Shown here in pieces: positions 8,114 to 16,436 of a DNA stretch of 64,000 bases. The stretch is from Streptomyces sp. MST-110588 (lineage in GTDB: Bacteria; Actinomycetota; Actinomycetes; Streptomycetales; Streptomycetaceae): NCBI RefSeq assembly GCF_022695595.1, contig NZ_CP074380.1:7716501-7780500 (forward strand), given 5' to 3'. The notes below the pieces were generated by a model that worked only from the letters and a program-made list of their open reading frames with translations, was not told the origin of the DNA and did not search any database. Numbering within the stretch: position 1 is the stretch's first letter; every line of letters begins with the position of its first letter. The position numbers and the translations under genes are program-made.

Positions 8114-8587
8114 ATGGAACTACAGGGGAACACCGTCCTGATACGCCCGGTGCGGCCCGGCGAGGCAGAAATTCTCGACCGGATCGTACGGGAGCCGGAA
8201 GTCGCGGCCTGGTGGGCACCGCCGGAGGACTACGAGGGCATGCTGGCCGTCGTCCTCGACGGCGAGGCCGTCGGGGCGGCCCAGTACACCCAGGAGGACG
8301 ACCCGGAGTTCCGGCACGCCGGTATCGATCTCTTCCTGACCGCCCGTGTCCACGGCCGGGGCCTGGGCACGGACACCGTACGCACACTGGCGCGGTGGCT
8401 GATCCAGGAGAACGGGCACCACCGGCTGACCATCGACCCCGACGCGGCCAATGCCGCCGCGATCCGCTGCTACGGGAAGGTCGGGTTCAAGCCGGTCGGG
8501 GTGCTGCGTGCCCACCGGCTCGACCACCGGACCGGGCAGTGGCAGGACGGGCTGCTCATGGACCTGCTCGCGCACGAATTGCGCTGA
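8114..8587 (+). CDS. GNAT acetyltransferase, AAC(6')-like
   Basis: The 157-aa protein has the GNAT fold: LIRPVRPGEAEILDRIV at the N-terminus, the acetyl-CoA loop in VHGRGLGTDTVRTLARWL (R/QxxGxG/A type) and the C-terminal strand with ANAAAIRCYGKVGFKPVG. Spacing and the tail DHRTGQWQDGLLMDLL resemble aminoglycoside 6'-N-acetyltransferases and their chromosomal relatives. Substrate cannot be decided from sequence, and aminoglycoside resistance is only a possibility. It has its own leaderless promoter. Confidence 0.85.
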   Translation: MELQGNTVLIRPVRPGEAEILDRIVREPEVAAWWAPPEDYEGMLAVVLDGEAVGAAQYTQEDDPEFRHAGIDLFLTARVHGRGLGTDTVRTLARWLIQENGHHRLTIDPDAANAAAIRCYGKVGFKPVGVLRAHRLDHRTGQWQDGLLMDLLAHELR

Positions 8588-8588
8588 G

Positions 8589-8615
8589 CCCCGGCCCTCG
8601 GATGCGGGGCCGGGG
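8589..8615. terminator. Bidirectional terminator between convergent genes
   Basis: CCCCGGCCC (8589-8597) and GGGCCGGGG (8607-8615) form a 9-bp stem with a 9-nt loop, two bases after the acetyltransferase stop and 12 bases from the end of the leftward small gene. Confidence 0.7.
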
Positions 8616-8627
8616 CCCCGTACCGGC

Positions 8628-8843
8628 TCACTTGTGCTTGTGCTCGCTGTGCTGGCTTCCCTTCTTCTGGTAGGACATTCCGTCCGGCGTCGGGACCTGG
8701 ATATGAGGAAGCTGGCCGAGGGTGCGCACGGCGGCCATGCCGAGGTGGGCCAGGGGCGTGGCCTGCGCGGAGGTCTGCTGCACGGCCACGATCGAGCCGG
8801 CCAGGAGGGTGGCGGCGGCAATCTTCTTGATCATGCCGTGCAC
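8628..8843 (-). CDS. Small secreted peptide, His/Lys-rich end
   Basis: The 71-aa product is VHGMIKKIAAATLLAGSIVA followed by a signal-peptide cleavage region (AQATPLA) and a mature part of about 45 residues ending in HSEHKHK. I chose GTG 8843 because GGTGGGA lies eight bases upstream; the internal ATG 8834 is possible but has no such site. I know no function. The tail with three His among Lys and Glu could bind metal, which is inference only. It is next to an esterase gene on the same strand. Confidence 0.6.
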   Translation of the reverse strand: MHGMIKKIAAATLLAGSIVAVQQTSAQATPLAHLGMAAVRTLGQLPHIQVPTPDGMSYQKKGSQHSEHKHK

Positions 8844-8897
8844 AACGAATGTCCCACCGGACAAGTCACCCCGACATCGTGTCATCCACGAGGGGTG

Positions 8898-9722
8898 TCA
8901 GCGTCCGGCCGTCGGTTCGTCCGCTGCGGGCAGAGGGCTGGGAGCCGCATGGGTGGTGTGCGCGGCGTGCGCGGCACGGACGAGGATGCGGACGGTCGTC
9001 GCGCCGGCCCGCAGCACCGATGCGTCCGTGGTCGGCACACAGCGGTTCCTGGCGGGATCGTACGTGGTCATGATGACGCCGGCGTGATCGGTTTTGGGCG
9101 TCGTCAGATCGACGGGCCGACCGAGGCGGAGCGCAGCCGTTCGGAAGTCGACCGAATGCTGTACGTCCACGGCGGTGTCCTTGGTGCCGTGGATCAGATG
9201 GACGGGGACCGGAACGGCGGTCGAGCCGGTGGAGACGTCGGCGGTGGCGAGGTCGTCCAGGAGGACGGAGCCGGTGGTGCGCGCCGGCAGGTCGTAGCGG
9301 CCGGCGATACCGAGCACCGCGGCCGGCCGTCGGCCGCCGACGGCATCAGGACGCAGGGCGGTGCCCACGGCCGCTGAGGCGCCCGCGGACCAGCCGGCAA
9401 CCGTGATCCGGTCGCCGTCGCCACCGTACGCCGCGGCCTCCCTCCGTGCGAATTCCAGCGAGCCCAGCAGATGGGCGCGTCCGCCGTCGGGCGCGTCGGA
9501 GCGCCAGTCGGGCACGAAGACCAGCAGGCCCTGTTCCGCCGCCGCGCGCGCCAAGGGGCCCAAGACGTCCCTCTCGTCGGGGCCGCGGCCGTGCCAGAGA
9601 AGCACGGTGGGCAGCGGCGCGGCGGCGTCGCCGCACCGGTTCGCCCAGTAGACGTCGATGAGTTTGCCGTACGGTCCCTGGAGGGTCTCGTACGTCGTCG
9701 TTTCCCCAGGGGCACCCGTCAC
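8898..9722 (-). CDS. Alpha/beta hydrolase (esterase/dienelactone hydrolase-like)
   Basis: The 274-aa protein has an oxyanion motif TVLLWHGRGPDERD, the nucleophile elbow VAGWSAGASAA (Ser), the acid in HLIHGTKDTAVD and the catalytic His in KTDHAGVIM, so the triad is complete. It is probably a cytosolic carboxylesterase of unknown substrate. The frame opens at 9752, but AAGGAG followed by eight bases points to GTG 9722. Residues after about 225 are low in complexity (AAHAAHTTHAA). The small secreted peptide gene follows on the same strand after 54 bp. Confidence 0.82.
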   Translation of the reverse strand: MTGAPGETTTYETLQGPYGKLIDVYWANRCGDAAAPLPTVLLWHGRGPDERDVLGPLARAAAEQGLLVFVPDWRSDAPDGGRAHLLGSLEFARREAAAYGGDGDRITVAGWSAGASAAVGTALRPDAVGGRRPAAVLGIAGRYDLPARTTGSVLLDDLATADVSTGSTAVPVPVHLIHGTKDTAVDVQHSVDFRTAALRLGRPVDLTTPKTDHAGVIMTTYDPARNRCVPTTDASVLRAGATTVRILVRAAHAAHTTHAAPSPLPAADEPTAGR

Positions 9723-9769
9723 CGCTGCGTCTCCTTGTTTCCTCGTTCTCATTCCGGCGGATGTCGGCT

Positions 9770-9811
9770 GAAGTTGGCCGAAGTCTGTCCGGAGTTTGCT
9801 GAAGTCTGCTG
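9770..9811. repeat. Four helically phased GAAGT repeats upstream of the esterase gene
   Basis: Imperfect units GAAGTTGGCC, GAAGTCTGTCC, GGAGTTTGCT and GAAGTCTGCT start at 9770, 9780, 9791 and 9801, i.e. 10-11 bases apart. They lie just upstream of the leftward esterase gene and could be a multimeric regulator site. Confidence 0.5.
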
Positions 9812-9900
9812 ACCGATGATCACAGATCTTGTACGGCGAGGCGGCCGGGGGCCGGGTCGAGAGCTCGGATCCGGGGCCAGGGGCCGGGCGCTGAAGTGGT

Positions 9901-9931
9901 TTGACTTGGAGTGCGCTTCAACTTCTACCGT
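9901..9931 (+). promoter_or_regulatory. MerR-type promoter with 19-bp spacer
   Basis: TTGACT (9901-9906) and TACCGT (9926-9931) are separated by exactly 19 bp, the over-long spacer that MerR-family activators compensate by twisting DNA. The spacer holds the dyad TTGGAGTGCGCTTCAA. This is the form usual for actinobacterial MerR targets that drive aldo/keto reductase genes. The regulator itself is not in the window. It drives the gene at 10082 with a leader of about 145 nt. Confidence 0.75.
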
Positions 9932-10081
9932 CTACGACGTGACGTACCGCCGCACCCGCCTTCCGGGCCCGGTGGCGCGTCGGCCGTGTGCCGCGCTCGC
10001 CAGGGCGCGGCAGCGGAACGCGTACCCGACAGCACGGACCGGCCCATGAGCCGGGGCGTGCACCTGCCAGGAGGTATCAGC

Positions 10082-11068
<987 letters not shown>

Positions 11069-11072
11069 TCCG

Positions 11073-11180
11073 GTGAACGGTGATGTGGTGAACGGTGATG
11101 TGTCGCACGCTGATCCGCTGAACGGTGCCCCGAGCAACGGTGTCGCGGTCAACGGTGCTTCTGGGAAACGGTGCCCCGGT
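11073..11180. repeat. 15-bp minisatellite, seven units
   Basis: The core AACGGTG occurs at 11076, 11091, 11121, 11136, 11151 and 11167, with a degenerate copy (CACGCTG) at 11106, so the period is 15 bp. Read from GTG 11073 the repeat would encode five-residue units NGDVV, NGDVS, HADPL, NGAPS, NGVAV and NGASG. It lies between the convergent aldo/keto reductase and lipoprotein genes. Confidence 0.75.
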
Positions 11181-11209
11181 GCCGGCGGCGCATCATCCGG
11201 GGACGATAG

Positions 11210-12331
11210 CTACTCGTACATGATGTACTCCGGCTGCGGGCGCAGCGCCAGCACCTCTTTCGGAGTCATCAGGCGACTGTGCTCGGCATCCTCCTCGTAG
11301 AAGAGCTTGAAGCCACTGTGCAGCCCGGCGGGCATGGCGGTGACCAGGTGGCGCCAGGTGGTGCGTTTCATGCCCGGTGAGCCGATGCCGTCGACGCTCT
11401 TGATGAGTGCCACGCCCGGCGGCGGACGCAGCGCGGTCTGATCGCGTACGACGGAGGCGGCCACCTGGTGGAAGACGAGCGGCTTTTCCGGCAGGCCGTA
11501 CTCGCCGACCAGTTCGGAGAGATAGCGGGCGACACGGGTCAGTTCCCGGCCGCTGGTGTGTCCGTAAGTGTGCCCCGGTACCTGTCCGGGGCTCATTTCC
11601 CACTCGGGGTCGAGGGCGATGCCGACGTCCGGGTGGACGAGCCATTCGCGCAGCGCCTTCACCTCCGCCATGACCGACGAGCGACCCGGCTGGATGTTCA
11701 GCAGGAGCAGAGCGCGGTGTTTCCGGGCGGTCCGGAGATAGCGCCGGATGGTCCGGGAGGAGGTGCGGGTGCGGTACAAGCCGTCCGGGCCGGCCGTGGC
11801 GTTGGCGACGGTCGCCAGGAGTTCCAGCACGGGCAGCGGCTCGCGACCCTGGGCGTACCTCTGTGCCAGCTTCTCGGTCTCGGCCGCCCGGCGGTCCGGG
11901 TCGCCGATGCCCAGGCGGCCCAGTGCCGCGGCGCCGGGCAGTCCGCAGTAGCCGACGAGGCGGTGACGGGGGAACAGTTCCCGGCCACCGCGCGGCAGTT
12001 CCGGGCGTCGGGCCGGCCGGCGACCGGGCGGCGCGGGGGATCCGGCGGGGGGAGCGGGGGCGCCCCTGCCCGCTCCGCCCTCGTGCGCCGCGCCTCCGTG
12101 CCGCGCGGAGGAGGACACGGACGAGGGCGCGAAGGAGGAGGGGGAGGCGGACGGTGACGGGCCGGTGGACCAGCCGTCGTAGGCGGCCTCGGCCCGCCGT
12201 GACGGTTTCGCACAGGCGGTCAGCAGCCCCAGACCGAGGGCGGCCGTGGCGGTCAGCGCCCCGCGTCGGTCCCACGCCGGGCCCGGGGCCGGCCCCGGCT
12301 CCCCCGACGCCTGCCGCCCCTGCGCCCGCAC
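11210..12331 (-). CDS. Putative lipoprotein, unknown function
   Basis: The 373-aa product has a twin-Arg-like start (WDRRGALTATAALGLGLLTA) and lipobox LTAC, so it should be anchored to the outer face of the membrane. A Ser/Pro/Gly-rich linker of about 80 residues follows, then a folded domain with ATVANATAGPDGLYRTRTSS, LLLNIQPGRSSVMAEV, GIALDPEWEM and ALIKSVDGIGS. This domain is conserved among streptomycetes but has no assigned activity; strand-like DPEWEM and FHQ segments suggest a TIM-barrel hydrolase fold (inference). GTG 12331 is chosen for GAGGGA nine bases upstream; the frame is open to 12463. Confidence 0.7.
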   Translation of the reverse strand: MRAQGRQASGEPGPAPGPAWDRRGALTATAALGLGLLTACAKPSRRAEAAYDGWSTGPSPSASPSSFAPSSVSSSARHGGAAHEGGAGRGAPAPPAGSPAPPGRRPARRPELPRGGRELFPRHRLVGYCGLPGAAALGRLGIGDPDRRAAETEKLAQRYAQGREPLPVLELLATVANATAGPDGLYRTRTSSRTIRRYLRTARKHRALLLLNIQPGRSSVMAEVKALREWLVHPDVGIALDPEWEMSPGQVPGHTYGHTSGRELTRVARYLSELVGEYGLPEKPLVFHQVAASVVRDQTALRPPPGVALIKSVDGIGSPGMKRTTWRHLVTAMPAGLHSGFKLFYEEDAEHSRLMTPKEVLALRPQPEYIMYE

Positions 12332-12825
12332 CCCGGGATTTCCCTCGCCATCCCCTTGGCATTTCCCTTCAGGCGCCTCCGGGTGTTTCCTCCCGCCTTC
12401 TGTTCGCTCTTTTCGGTGCGGTTTTCCATATGACGCGGGTCCGTCGGGTGCGATTTCAGCCACGTCGTCTCCGTCTCACCGGGGCCCGGCCGGAAAGCCG
12501 GGCCTGCGCGTCGTCAGCTCGCGGGGAGGATGACTGCCCGCTCACTGCGCCTCTCCATGCCACCCGGCGCGAAACCCCTGACTCCCTCGTACGCTGCCCG
12601 GTGCCGCGGACGGTGCGGGACGGTGCGAGCCGGGTGGCCGGGCACCTGCTGCCCCTCCTGTGGGAGCGATACCGTAAGCGACGACAAGCGAAGGGCGTAG
12701 CGTACGGGCGGGCGTTCGTACCCGTAAGGCACCTGTACCGTAGGGCGCCCGCACCGCGAGGCGCCCGTACCGTGAAGGCGCCCGCGCCGGGTCGCCTCGG
12801 CGAAACGACGTACCGGGAGCTCCAG
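12332..12825. other. Intergenic region upstream of the toxin-antitoxin-like pair
   Basis: No gene is supported here. It holds the 5' side of the leftward lipoprotein gene and, at its right end, the tandem repeat described separately. Open frames on both strands are Arg/Pro/Ser-rich shadows. Confidence 0.5.
12719..12784. repeat. Four 16-17 bp tandem repeats before the two-gene pair
   Basis: Units of consensus TACCGTrrGGCGCCCG start at 12719, 12736, 12752 and 12768. The third begins CACCGC. They end 42 bases before the start of the 68-aa gene, a position expected for operator iterons of an autoregulated pair. Similar TACCGTAAG sequence at 12670 may be a fifth, isolated half-unit. Confidence 0.6.
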
Positions 12826-13032
12826 ATGAGCCACCAGCCAGCCGGTGAACGGCAGCAGCTCGACCCCGTCACCGCCGATGCGGTACGGGCGTACGCGGCG
12901 AGGAAGCGGGCGGCGGCCGACAAGCTCGCAGCCGTACTGGAGGACATCGCCGCCAACGGTCTTCCGGCGCTGGAGGACTGCACTCCCTGGGAGGAGATCC
13001 GCGACCGCAAGCTCGCGGATCTCCTGCGCTGA
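12826..13032 (+). CDS. Small antitoxin-like protein, 68 aa
   Basis: The protein is strongly helical and charged: DAVRAYAARKRAAADKLAAV, then GLPALEDCTPWEEIRDRKLA and DLLR. There is no clear DNA-binding motif. Size, helical content and position directly before a 91-aa RelE-like gene suggest the antitoxin of a type II pair. The ATG has GGGAGCTCCAG upstream, giving a GGAG site seven bases away. Function is inferred from context only. Confidence 0.6.
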   Translation: MSHQPAGERQQLDPVTADAVRAYAARKRAAADKLAAVLEDIAANGLPALEDCTPWEEIRDRKLADLLR

Positions 13033-13072
13033 CGGCGACCCGGCCCGCCACCCGGAAACCGGACACCTTCCC

Positions 13073-13348
13073 ATGGGCAGGCACGGTCCCCGCCGTACCC
13101 GGCTGACCTTCAGCGACTCCGCGGCCCGGCAACTCGACGAGGTGACCACCGAGGCGGAAATCCACGCGCTGGACCGCGCCTTGGTCGCCATCAGCGTCGA
13201 CCCGGACATCGGCGTGCCGATTCATGCTTCCCGCCAGGATTCCCGGCCCGCGCTCCTGGAATACGCCGACGAGATCGAGGACGTACGGATCGTCTACTTC
13301 GTGACGACGCTGCGTTCCGTCGTGGTCGTCGCCTACATCGAGACATGA
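13073..13348 (+). CDS. RelE/ParE-like toxin candidate, 91 aa
   Basis: The basic start MGRHGPRRTRLTFSDSAARQ is followed by a helix-rich part (LDEVTTEAEIHALDRALVAI) and C-terminal strands (EIEDVRIVYFVTTLRSVVVV, AYIET). A short N-terminal strand, two helices and a C-terminal sheet with an Arg-Ile pair is the order of the RelE/ParE fold. No catalytic residue can be assigned with confidence. It starts 40 bp after the small helical gene and is followed by a terminator, so the two form one closed unit. It could also be a non-toxic relative of the fold. Confidence 0.6.
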   Translation: MGRHGPRRTRLTFSDSAARQLDEVTTEAEIHALDRALVAISVDPDIGVPIHASRQDSRPALLEYADEIEDVRIVYFVTTLRSVVVVAYIET

Positions 13349-13353
13349 CCGGT

Positions 13354-13394
13354 GCGACGGCACGTCGTCGAGCACCTTGACGTGGTGCCGTCGC
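13354..13394 (+). terminator. Terminator after the two-gene pair
   Basis: GCGACGGCAC (13354-13363) pairs perfectly with GTGCCGTCGC (13385-13394). The 21-nt loop contains a further partial GTC/GAC pairing. Confidence 0.6.
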
Positions 13395-13517
13395 CCCGTA
13401 CGTTCCGACGGACGCGGCGGTGGAGGCGCTGGGGGAGTCAGCTACCTGCTGGACCGGGCCGGAACCTGAGCGGTTCCCTTCGAGCAGCCGGATCACACCG
13501 GGCAGCGGTACCGCGGT

Positions 13518-14621
13518 TCACGTCGAGCGTTCGATGACGAGGAGGGCCGCGTCGTCCTCCAGGTCGCCGCCCGCATGGTGCAGCAGGTCCGTCCGCAGGC
13601 ATTGGACCAGGCTGTCCAGCGACTCGGTGGCGTGTTCGCGGACGCGGTACGCCAGCGGGTAGAACAGGCCGTTGCCGTCCCGGGCCTCGATGAATCCGTC
13701 GGTGTACAGGAGCATGCGGTCGCCGGGGCCGAAGGGGACGGTCTCCACGGTGTGGTCGACGCCCACCAGGTCGGCCATGCCGATGGGCGCACCCGGCTTC
13801 TCGGGCACGCACTCCCACACTTCGCCATCGCGAACGATAAGTGGCTCGGGATGACCGCAGTGCACCAGCCGTGCGATCGGGGCGTCGGGGATCTCCACCA
13901 GGACCGCCGTGGCGAACCGTTCGGTGTATTCCTCCCCGTGCACCACCTGGATCTGCCGGTTCCCGCTCTCCTCCAGCCGCTGCGCCACGGTCACCAGCGA
14001 CTCCTCCTGGTACGCCGCCTCCCGGAAGGACCCCAGCAGCACCGAGGCCGCGCCGACGGCGGGCATCCCCTTGCCCCGTACGTCACCGATGAGCAGCCGT
14101 ACGCCATACGGGGTGAGCAGCCCCTCGTAGAAGTCGCCGCCGATCCGGGCCTCGGCCTCCGCGGCCAGGTACGTGCCACGCAGCCCGAGCGAGTCGATGC
14201 GCTTGGGCAGCGGGCGCAGCAGGGCCCGCTGTGCCGTCTCGGCCACCGAGCGCACATGCCGCAGTTCCCGCTCGCGCCGTTCACGGATCGCGCAGCACAG
14301 GAGGCTGGCCAGGGAGACGGCCACCAGCGCCACCAGGGTCACCCGTGGTTCGGCCTCCGACCAGACGTCCTGGACCAGCCCCAGGAGAGCGAAGGCGGCC
14401 AGGGTGAGCGCGGCGATGCCCGCGGTGGCCCACACACCGAGCAGGGCCCCCGCCAGGACGGGTACCGCCGCCATCACCGGGCCGACCTGGAGCCAGACGG
14501 GGGTGCTGAGGTCGATCACCGCGAGCACCGCGAGCAGCACCACGGGGATGAGCAGTGACAGCCTGCGCACGCGGGCCGTATGGGCGCGGTCAGTCGCGCT
14601 CGGTGCCGGCTTCTCGTGCAT
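13518..14621 (-). CDS. PP2C/SpoIIE-type protein phosphatase with membrane domain
   Basis: Internal ATG 14621, preceded by GGAGAGG, starts a 367-aa protein. Residues about 20-115 hold three or four membrane helices (LSLLIPVVLLAVLAVIDLST, VMAAVPVLAGALLGVWATAG). A short linker ending in RHVRSVAETAQRALLRPLPK leads to a SpoIIE/RsbU-type PP2C domain: ARIGGDFYEGL, LLIGDVRGKGMPA, RMLLYTDGFIEARD and GDLEDDAALLVIE contain the metal-binding aspartates. Such phosphatases dephosphorylate anti-anti-sigma factors in stress signalling. No anti-sigma partner is nearby. It shares its frame with the upstream FUSC part. Confidence 0.85.
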   Translation of the reverse strand: MHEKPAPSATDRAHTARVRRLSLLIPVVLLAVLAVIDLSTPVWLQVGPVMAAVPVLAGALLGVWATAGIAALTLAAFALLGLVQDVWSEAEPRVTLVALVAVSLASLLCCAIRERRERELRHVRSVAETAQRALLRPLPKRIDSLGLRGTYLAAEAEARIGGDFYEGLLTPYGVRLLIGDVRGKGMPAVGAASVLLGSFREAAYQEESLVTVAQRLEESGNRQIQVVHGEEYTERFATAVLVEIPDAPIARLVHCGHPEPLIVRDGEVWECVPEKPGAPIGMADLVGVDHTVETVPFGPGDRMLLYTDGFIEARDGNGLFYPLAYRVREHATESLDSLVQCLRTDLLHHAGGDLEDDAALLVIERST

Positions 14622-16124
14622 GACTTCCTCTCCGTCGCGTCCACCGTGGCGGCTGCCGCCGGGACGTCTGTGCGCGCGGCGCCCGCCCGCGGGGACTCGT
14701 CCTGCGATCCGTCCTGCGATCCGTGGTCCGAGCCGTCCCGGTGCCGGCCGCCCGGGTGCGGGGTGCCCGCCGCGGTGCGGCGAGCCGGCCGGGCGGGGCC
14801 CCTGGTCCCCGAGGTCGTCCAGTGCCCGGTCGAGGATCATCAGGAGGTGCCCCTCGGCGGCCTGTGCCTCCAGACTGCCGTGGCGGCGCCCGGTCGGCTC
14901 GGCCAGTTGCCGCCATGCGAGCCGGGTGGCCGGAAGTACGGGATGCGGACGGCCACCTTTGCAGCCGCGTACGCACAGGGCGGTGCCGTTCAGCAGACGG
15001 GCGTAACCGGCGTCGAACGGCAGGCCCCGGGAGGAGCCGCAGGCCGGCTGCTCCGTACGTGACGGCGGGGGTGGTGACGGTGGGGGCGACTGTGACGGTG
15101 AGGACGCCGGGGGCGGCGCGGGCGAGGCGGAGGCGGTGGCCGATGTCCCGCGGTCCAGGGCGCGGGCGGCGGCGACGGCGTCGGCCGCCACCCGCTCCAG
15201 CGTCGCCAGCACGTCCCGGTCCAGATGCCACACCGCCCGCCGGGCCCTGGTCCGGGGATTCCAGCGCAGGCTTTCGTGCGCCTGGTCCAGTGCCAGCCGC
15301 GCTTCCTGGACGACGGAGGCCAGCCGCTCCCGCCACCGCCGGTCCAGGACGTCCTCGGGGCGGGCTCCCTCGGTGACGGCGGTGGCCAGCCCGTGGAGGA
15401 CCCCGGCCAGTTCCCCGCGCAGCCGGTCCAGGGCCGCCTCGGCGGGCCGCAGCCGCAGCGGCGGGACCAGGAGCAGATTCACCACGATGCCGACGGCCAC
15501 GCCGAGCGCGATCGCCGCCAGGTGGGGGAGCAGTTCATCCCGTAGGTGGCTCTGGCCCAGGAGAAGGACGAACAGACAGGTGATCGGTACGTGTATGCCG
15601 TGTGTGCCGAGCCGCTCGTGCCCGGCCACCAGGAAGGACAGCAGCAGGGCGCTGCCCAGGGCGTACCAGGTCGGGCCGATGAGGAAGGCGGCGGGCAGGG
15701 CGATGAGGGCTCCCAGCGCACAGCCCGACGCGTACTGGAGGCCGGCCGTGCAGGAGCGGAAGACGGTGGGGTGGACCACCAGCAGCGCGGCGAGCGCGGC
15801 CGGGTAGGGCTGGCTCTGCTCCAGTACGGCGCGCGAGAGCTGCCAGGCCAGCACGCCGGCCACGCTCGCCCGGGCGGCGAGTGCCCACCGGCCGAGCCAG
15901 GGCGTGGCTCGCGCACGGGCCCGTACGGCCAAGGTGGCGGTCAGGTCGGCGGTCCGGCGGGTGTCATGCCCGGCGCCCTGCCCGGCCGACCAGCCGTGGT
16001 CCCGTTCGCGGGCCTGACCGGGCACCCTGCCGAGCACCCGACCGGGGCCACGGACGAGCACCCGCCCGGGGCCACGGATGCGCCTGACCGCACCCGAAGA
16101 CGCCCATGTCTTCCACACCTGCAC
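13518..16124 (-). CDS. FUSC-type membrane protein reading in frame into a SpoIIE-type phosphatase
   Basis: One uninterrupted 868-codon frame covers two modules. Residues about 65-470 are a FUSC/aromatic-acid-exporter-like protein with hydrophobic helices (AALAALLVVHPTVFRSCTAG, LGALIALPAAFLIGPTWYAL, HLAAIALGVAVGIVVNLLLV) and a coiled cytosolic part. A Ser/Pro-rich linker (about 330-345) and a Gly/Arg/Pro-rich stretch (about 440-500) follow, then the phosphatase module from residue 502. The phosphatase has its own ATG and ribosome binding site, so two proteins, or both a fusion and a short form, may be made. A lost stop codon through an indel in the GC-rich linker is equally possible. GTG 16124 has GAGGT ten bases upstream. 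Confidence 0.7.
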   Translation of the reverse strand: MQVWKTWASSGAVRRIRGPGRVLVRGPGRVLGRVPGQARERDHGWSAGQGAGHDTRRTADLTATLAVRARARATPWLGRWALAARASVAGVLAWQLSRAVLEQSQPYPAALAALLVVHPTVFRSCTAGLQYASGCALGALIALPAAFLIGPTWYALGSALLLSFLVAGHERLGTHGIHVPITCLFVLLLGQSHLRDELLPHLAAIALGVAVGIVVNLLLVPPLRLRPAEAALDRLRGELAGVLHGLATAVTEGARPEDVLDRRWRERLASVVQEARLALDQAHESLRWNPRTRARRAVWHLDRDVLATLERVAADAVAAARALDRGTSATASASPAPPPASSPSQSPPPSPPPPSRTEQPACGSSRGLPFDAGYARLLNGTALCVRGCKGGRPHPVLPATRLAWRQLAEPTGRRHGSLEAQAAEGHLLMILDRALDDLGDQGPRPAGSPHRGGHPAPGRPAPGRLGPRIAGRIAGRVPAGGRRAHRRPGGSRHGGRDGEEVMHEKPAPSATDRAHTARVRRLSLLIPVVLLAVLAVIDLSTPVWLQVGPVMAAVPVLAGALLGVWATAGIAALTLAAFALLGLVQDVWSEAEPRVTLVALVAVSLASLLCCAIRERRERELRHVRSVAETAQRALLRPLPKRIDSLGLRGTYLAAEAEARIGGDFYEGLLTPYGVRLLIGDVRGKGMPAVGAASVLLGSFREAAYQEESLVTVAQRLEESGNRQIQVVHGEEYTERFATAVLVEIPDAPIARLVHCGHPEPLIVRDGEVWECVPEKPGAPIGMADLVGVDHTVETVPFGPGDRMLLYTDGFIEARDGNGLFYPLAYRVREHATESLDSLVQCLRTDLLHHAGGDLEDDAALLVIERST

Positions 16125-16436
16125 CTTTGATCACTACCTCCGCTTGCACCACATCGACCCATGTCCCTTTTCCTGGTCAATGTCCGTTTATGTAAGGCAG
16201 CTATGTGATCCAGGTCACTCTTTTTGGTTGGGTTGTGAGTCTTGGGGTAGTCGGGGGAGAGGTGAAAAGGAACCGGAGCGGTCGAGCCGGCCGCGTCATC
16301 GCACGGGTTCGCTCCGCGGGCACGCGTGCCGGCGAGACGGGCGTGGCGCATGGATCTGGCCGCCGTTTCCGGGTCCGATGGGGTGGATGCCGACGTCGAT
16401 GCCGATGTCGCTGTCTCTCGGCCGCGTAGGAGAAAC
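16125..16436. other. Divergent intergenic region with Crp-type site
   Basis: This 312-bp region separates the leftward FUSC gene from the rightward membrane gene. Positions about 16155-16255 are much less GC-rich than the surroundings and hold the Crp-type palindrome, so promoters of both genes probably lie there. Confidence 0.6.
16204..16219. promoter_or_regulatory. Crp-type binding site TGTGATCCAGGTCACT
   Basis: The site matches both the enterobacterial Crp pattern TGTGA-N6-TCAC and the GTG-N6-GNCAC pattern reported for Streptomyces Crp. It lies 80 bases before the FUSC start (minus strand) and about 220 bases before the membrane protein start. Confidence 0.65.

Noticed and set aside
11073..11300. 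75-codon gene carrying NGxxx repeats
   Set aside because: Overlaps the lipoprotein gene end in antisense and has no ribosome binding site; kept as a repeat, not a gene.
12719..12784. CRISPR-like array
   Set aside because: Units are contiguous with no spacers, and there are no cas genes. The same holds for every other tandem repeat in the window.
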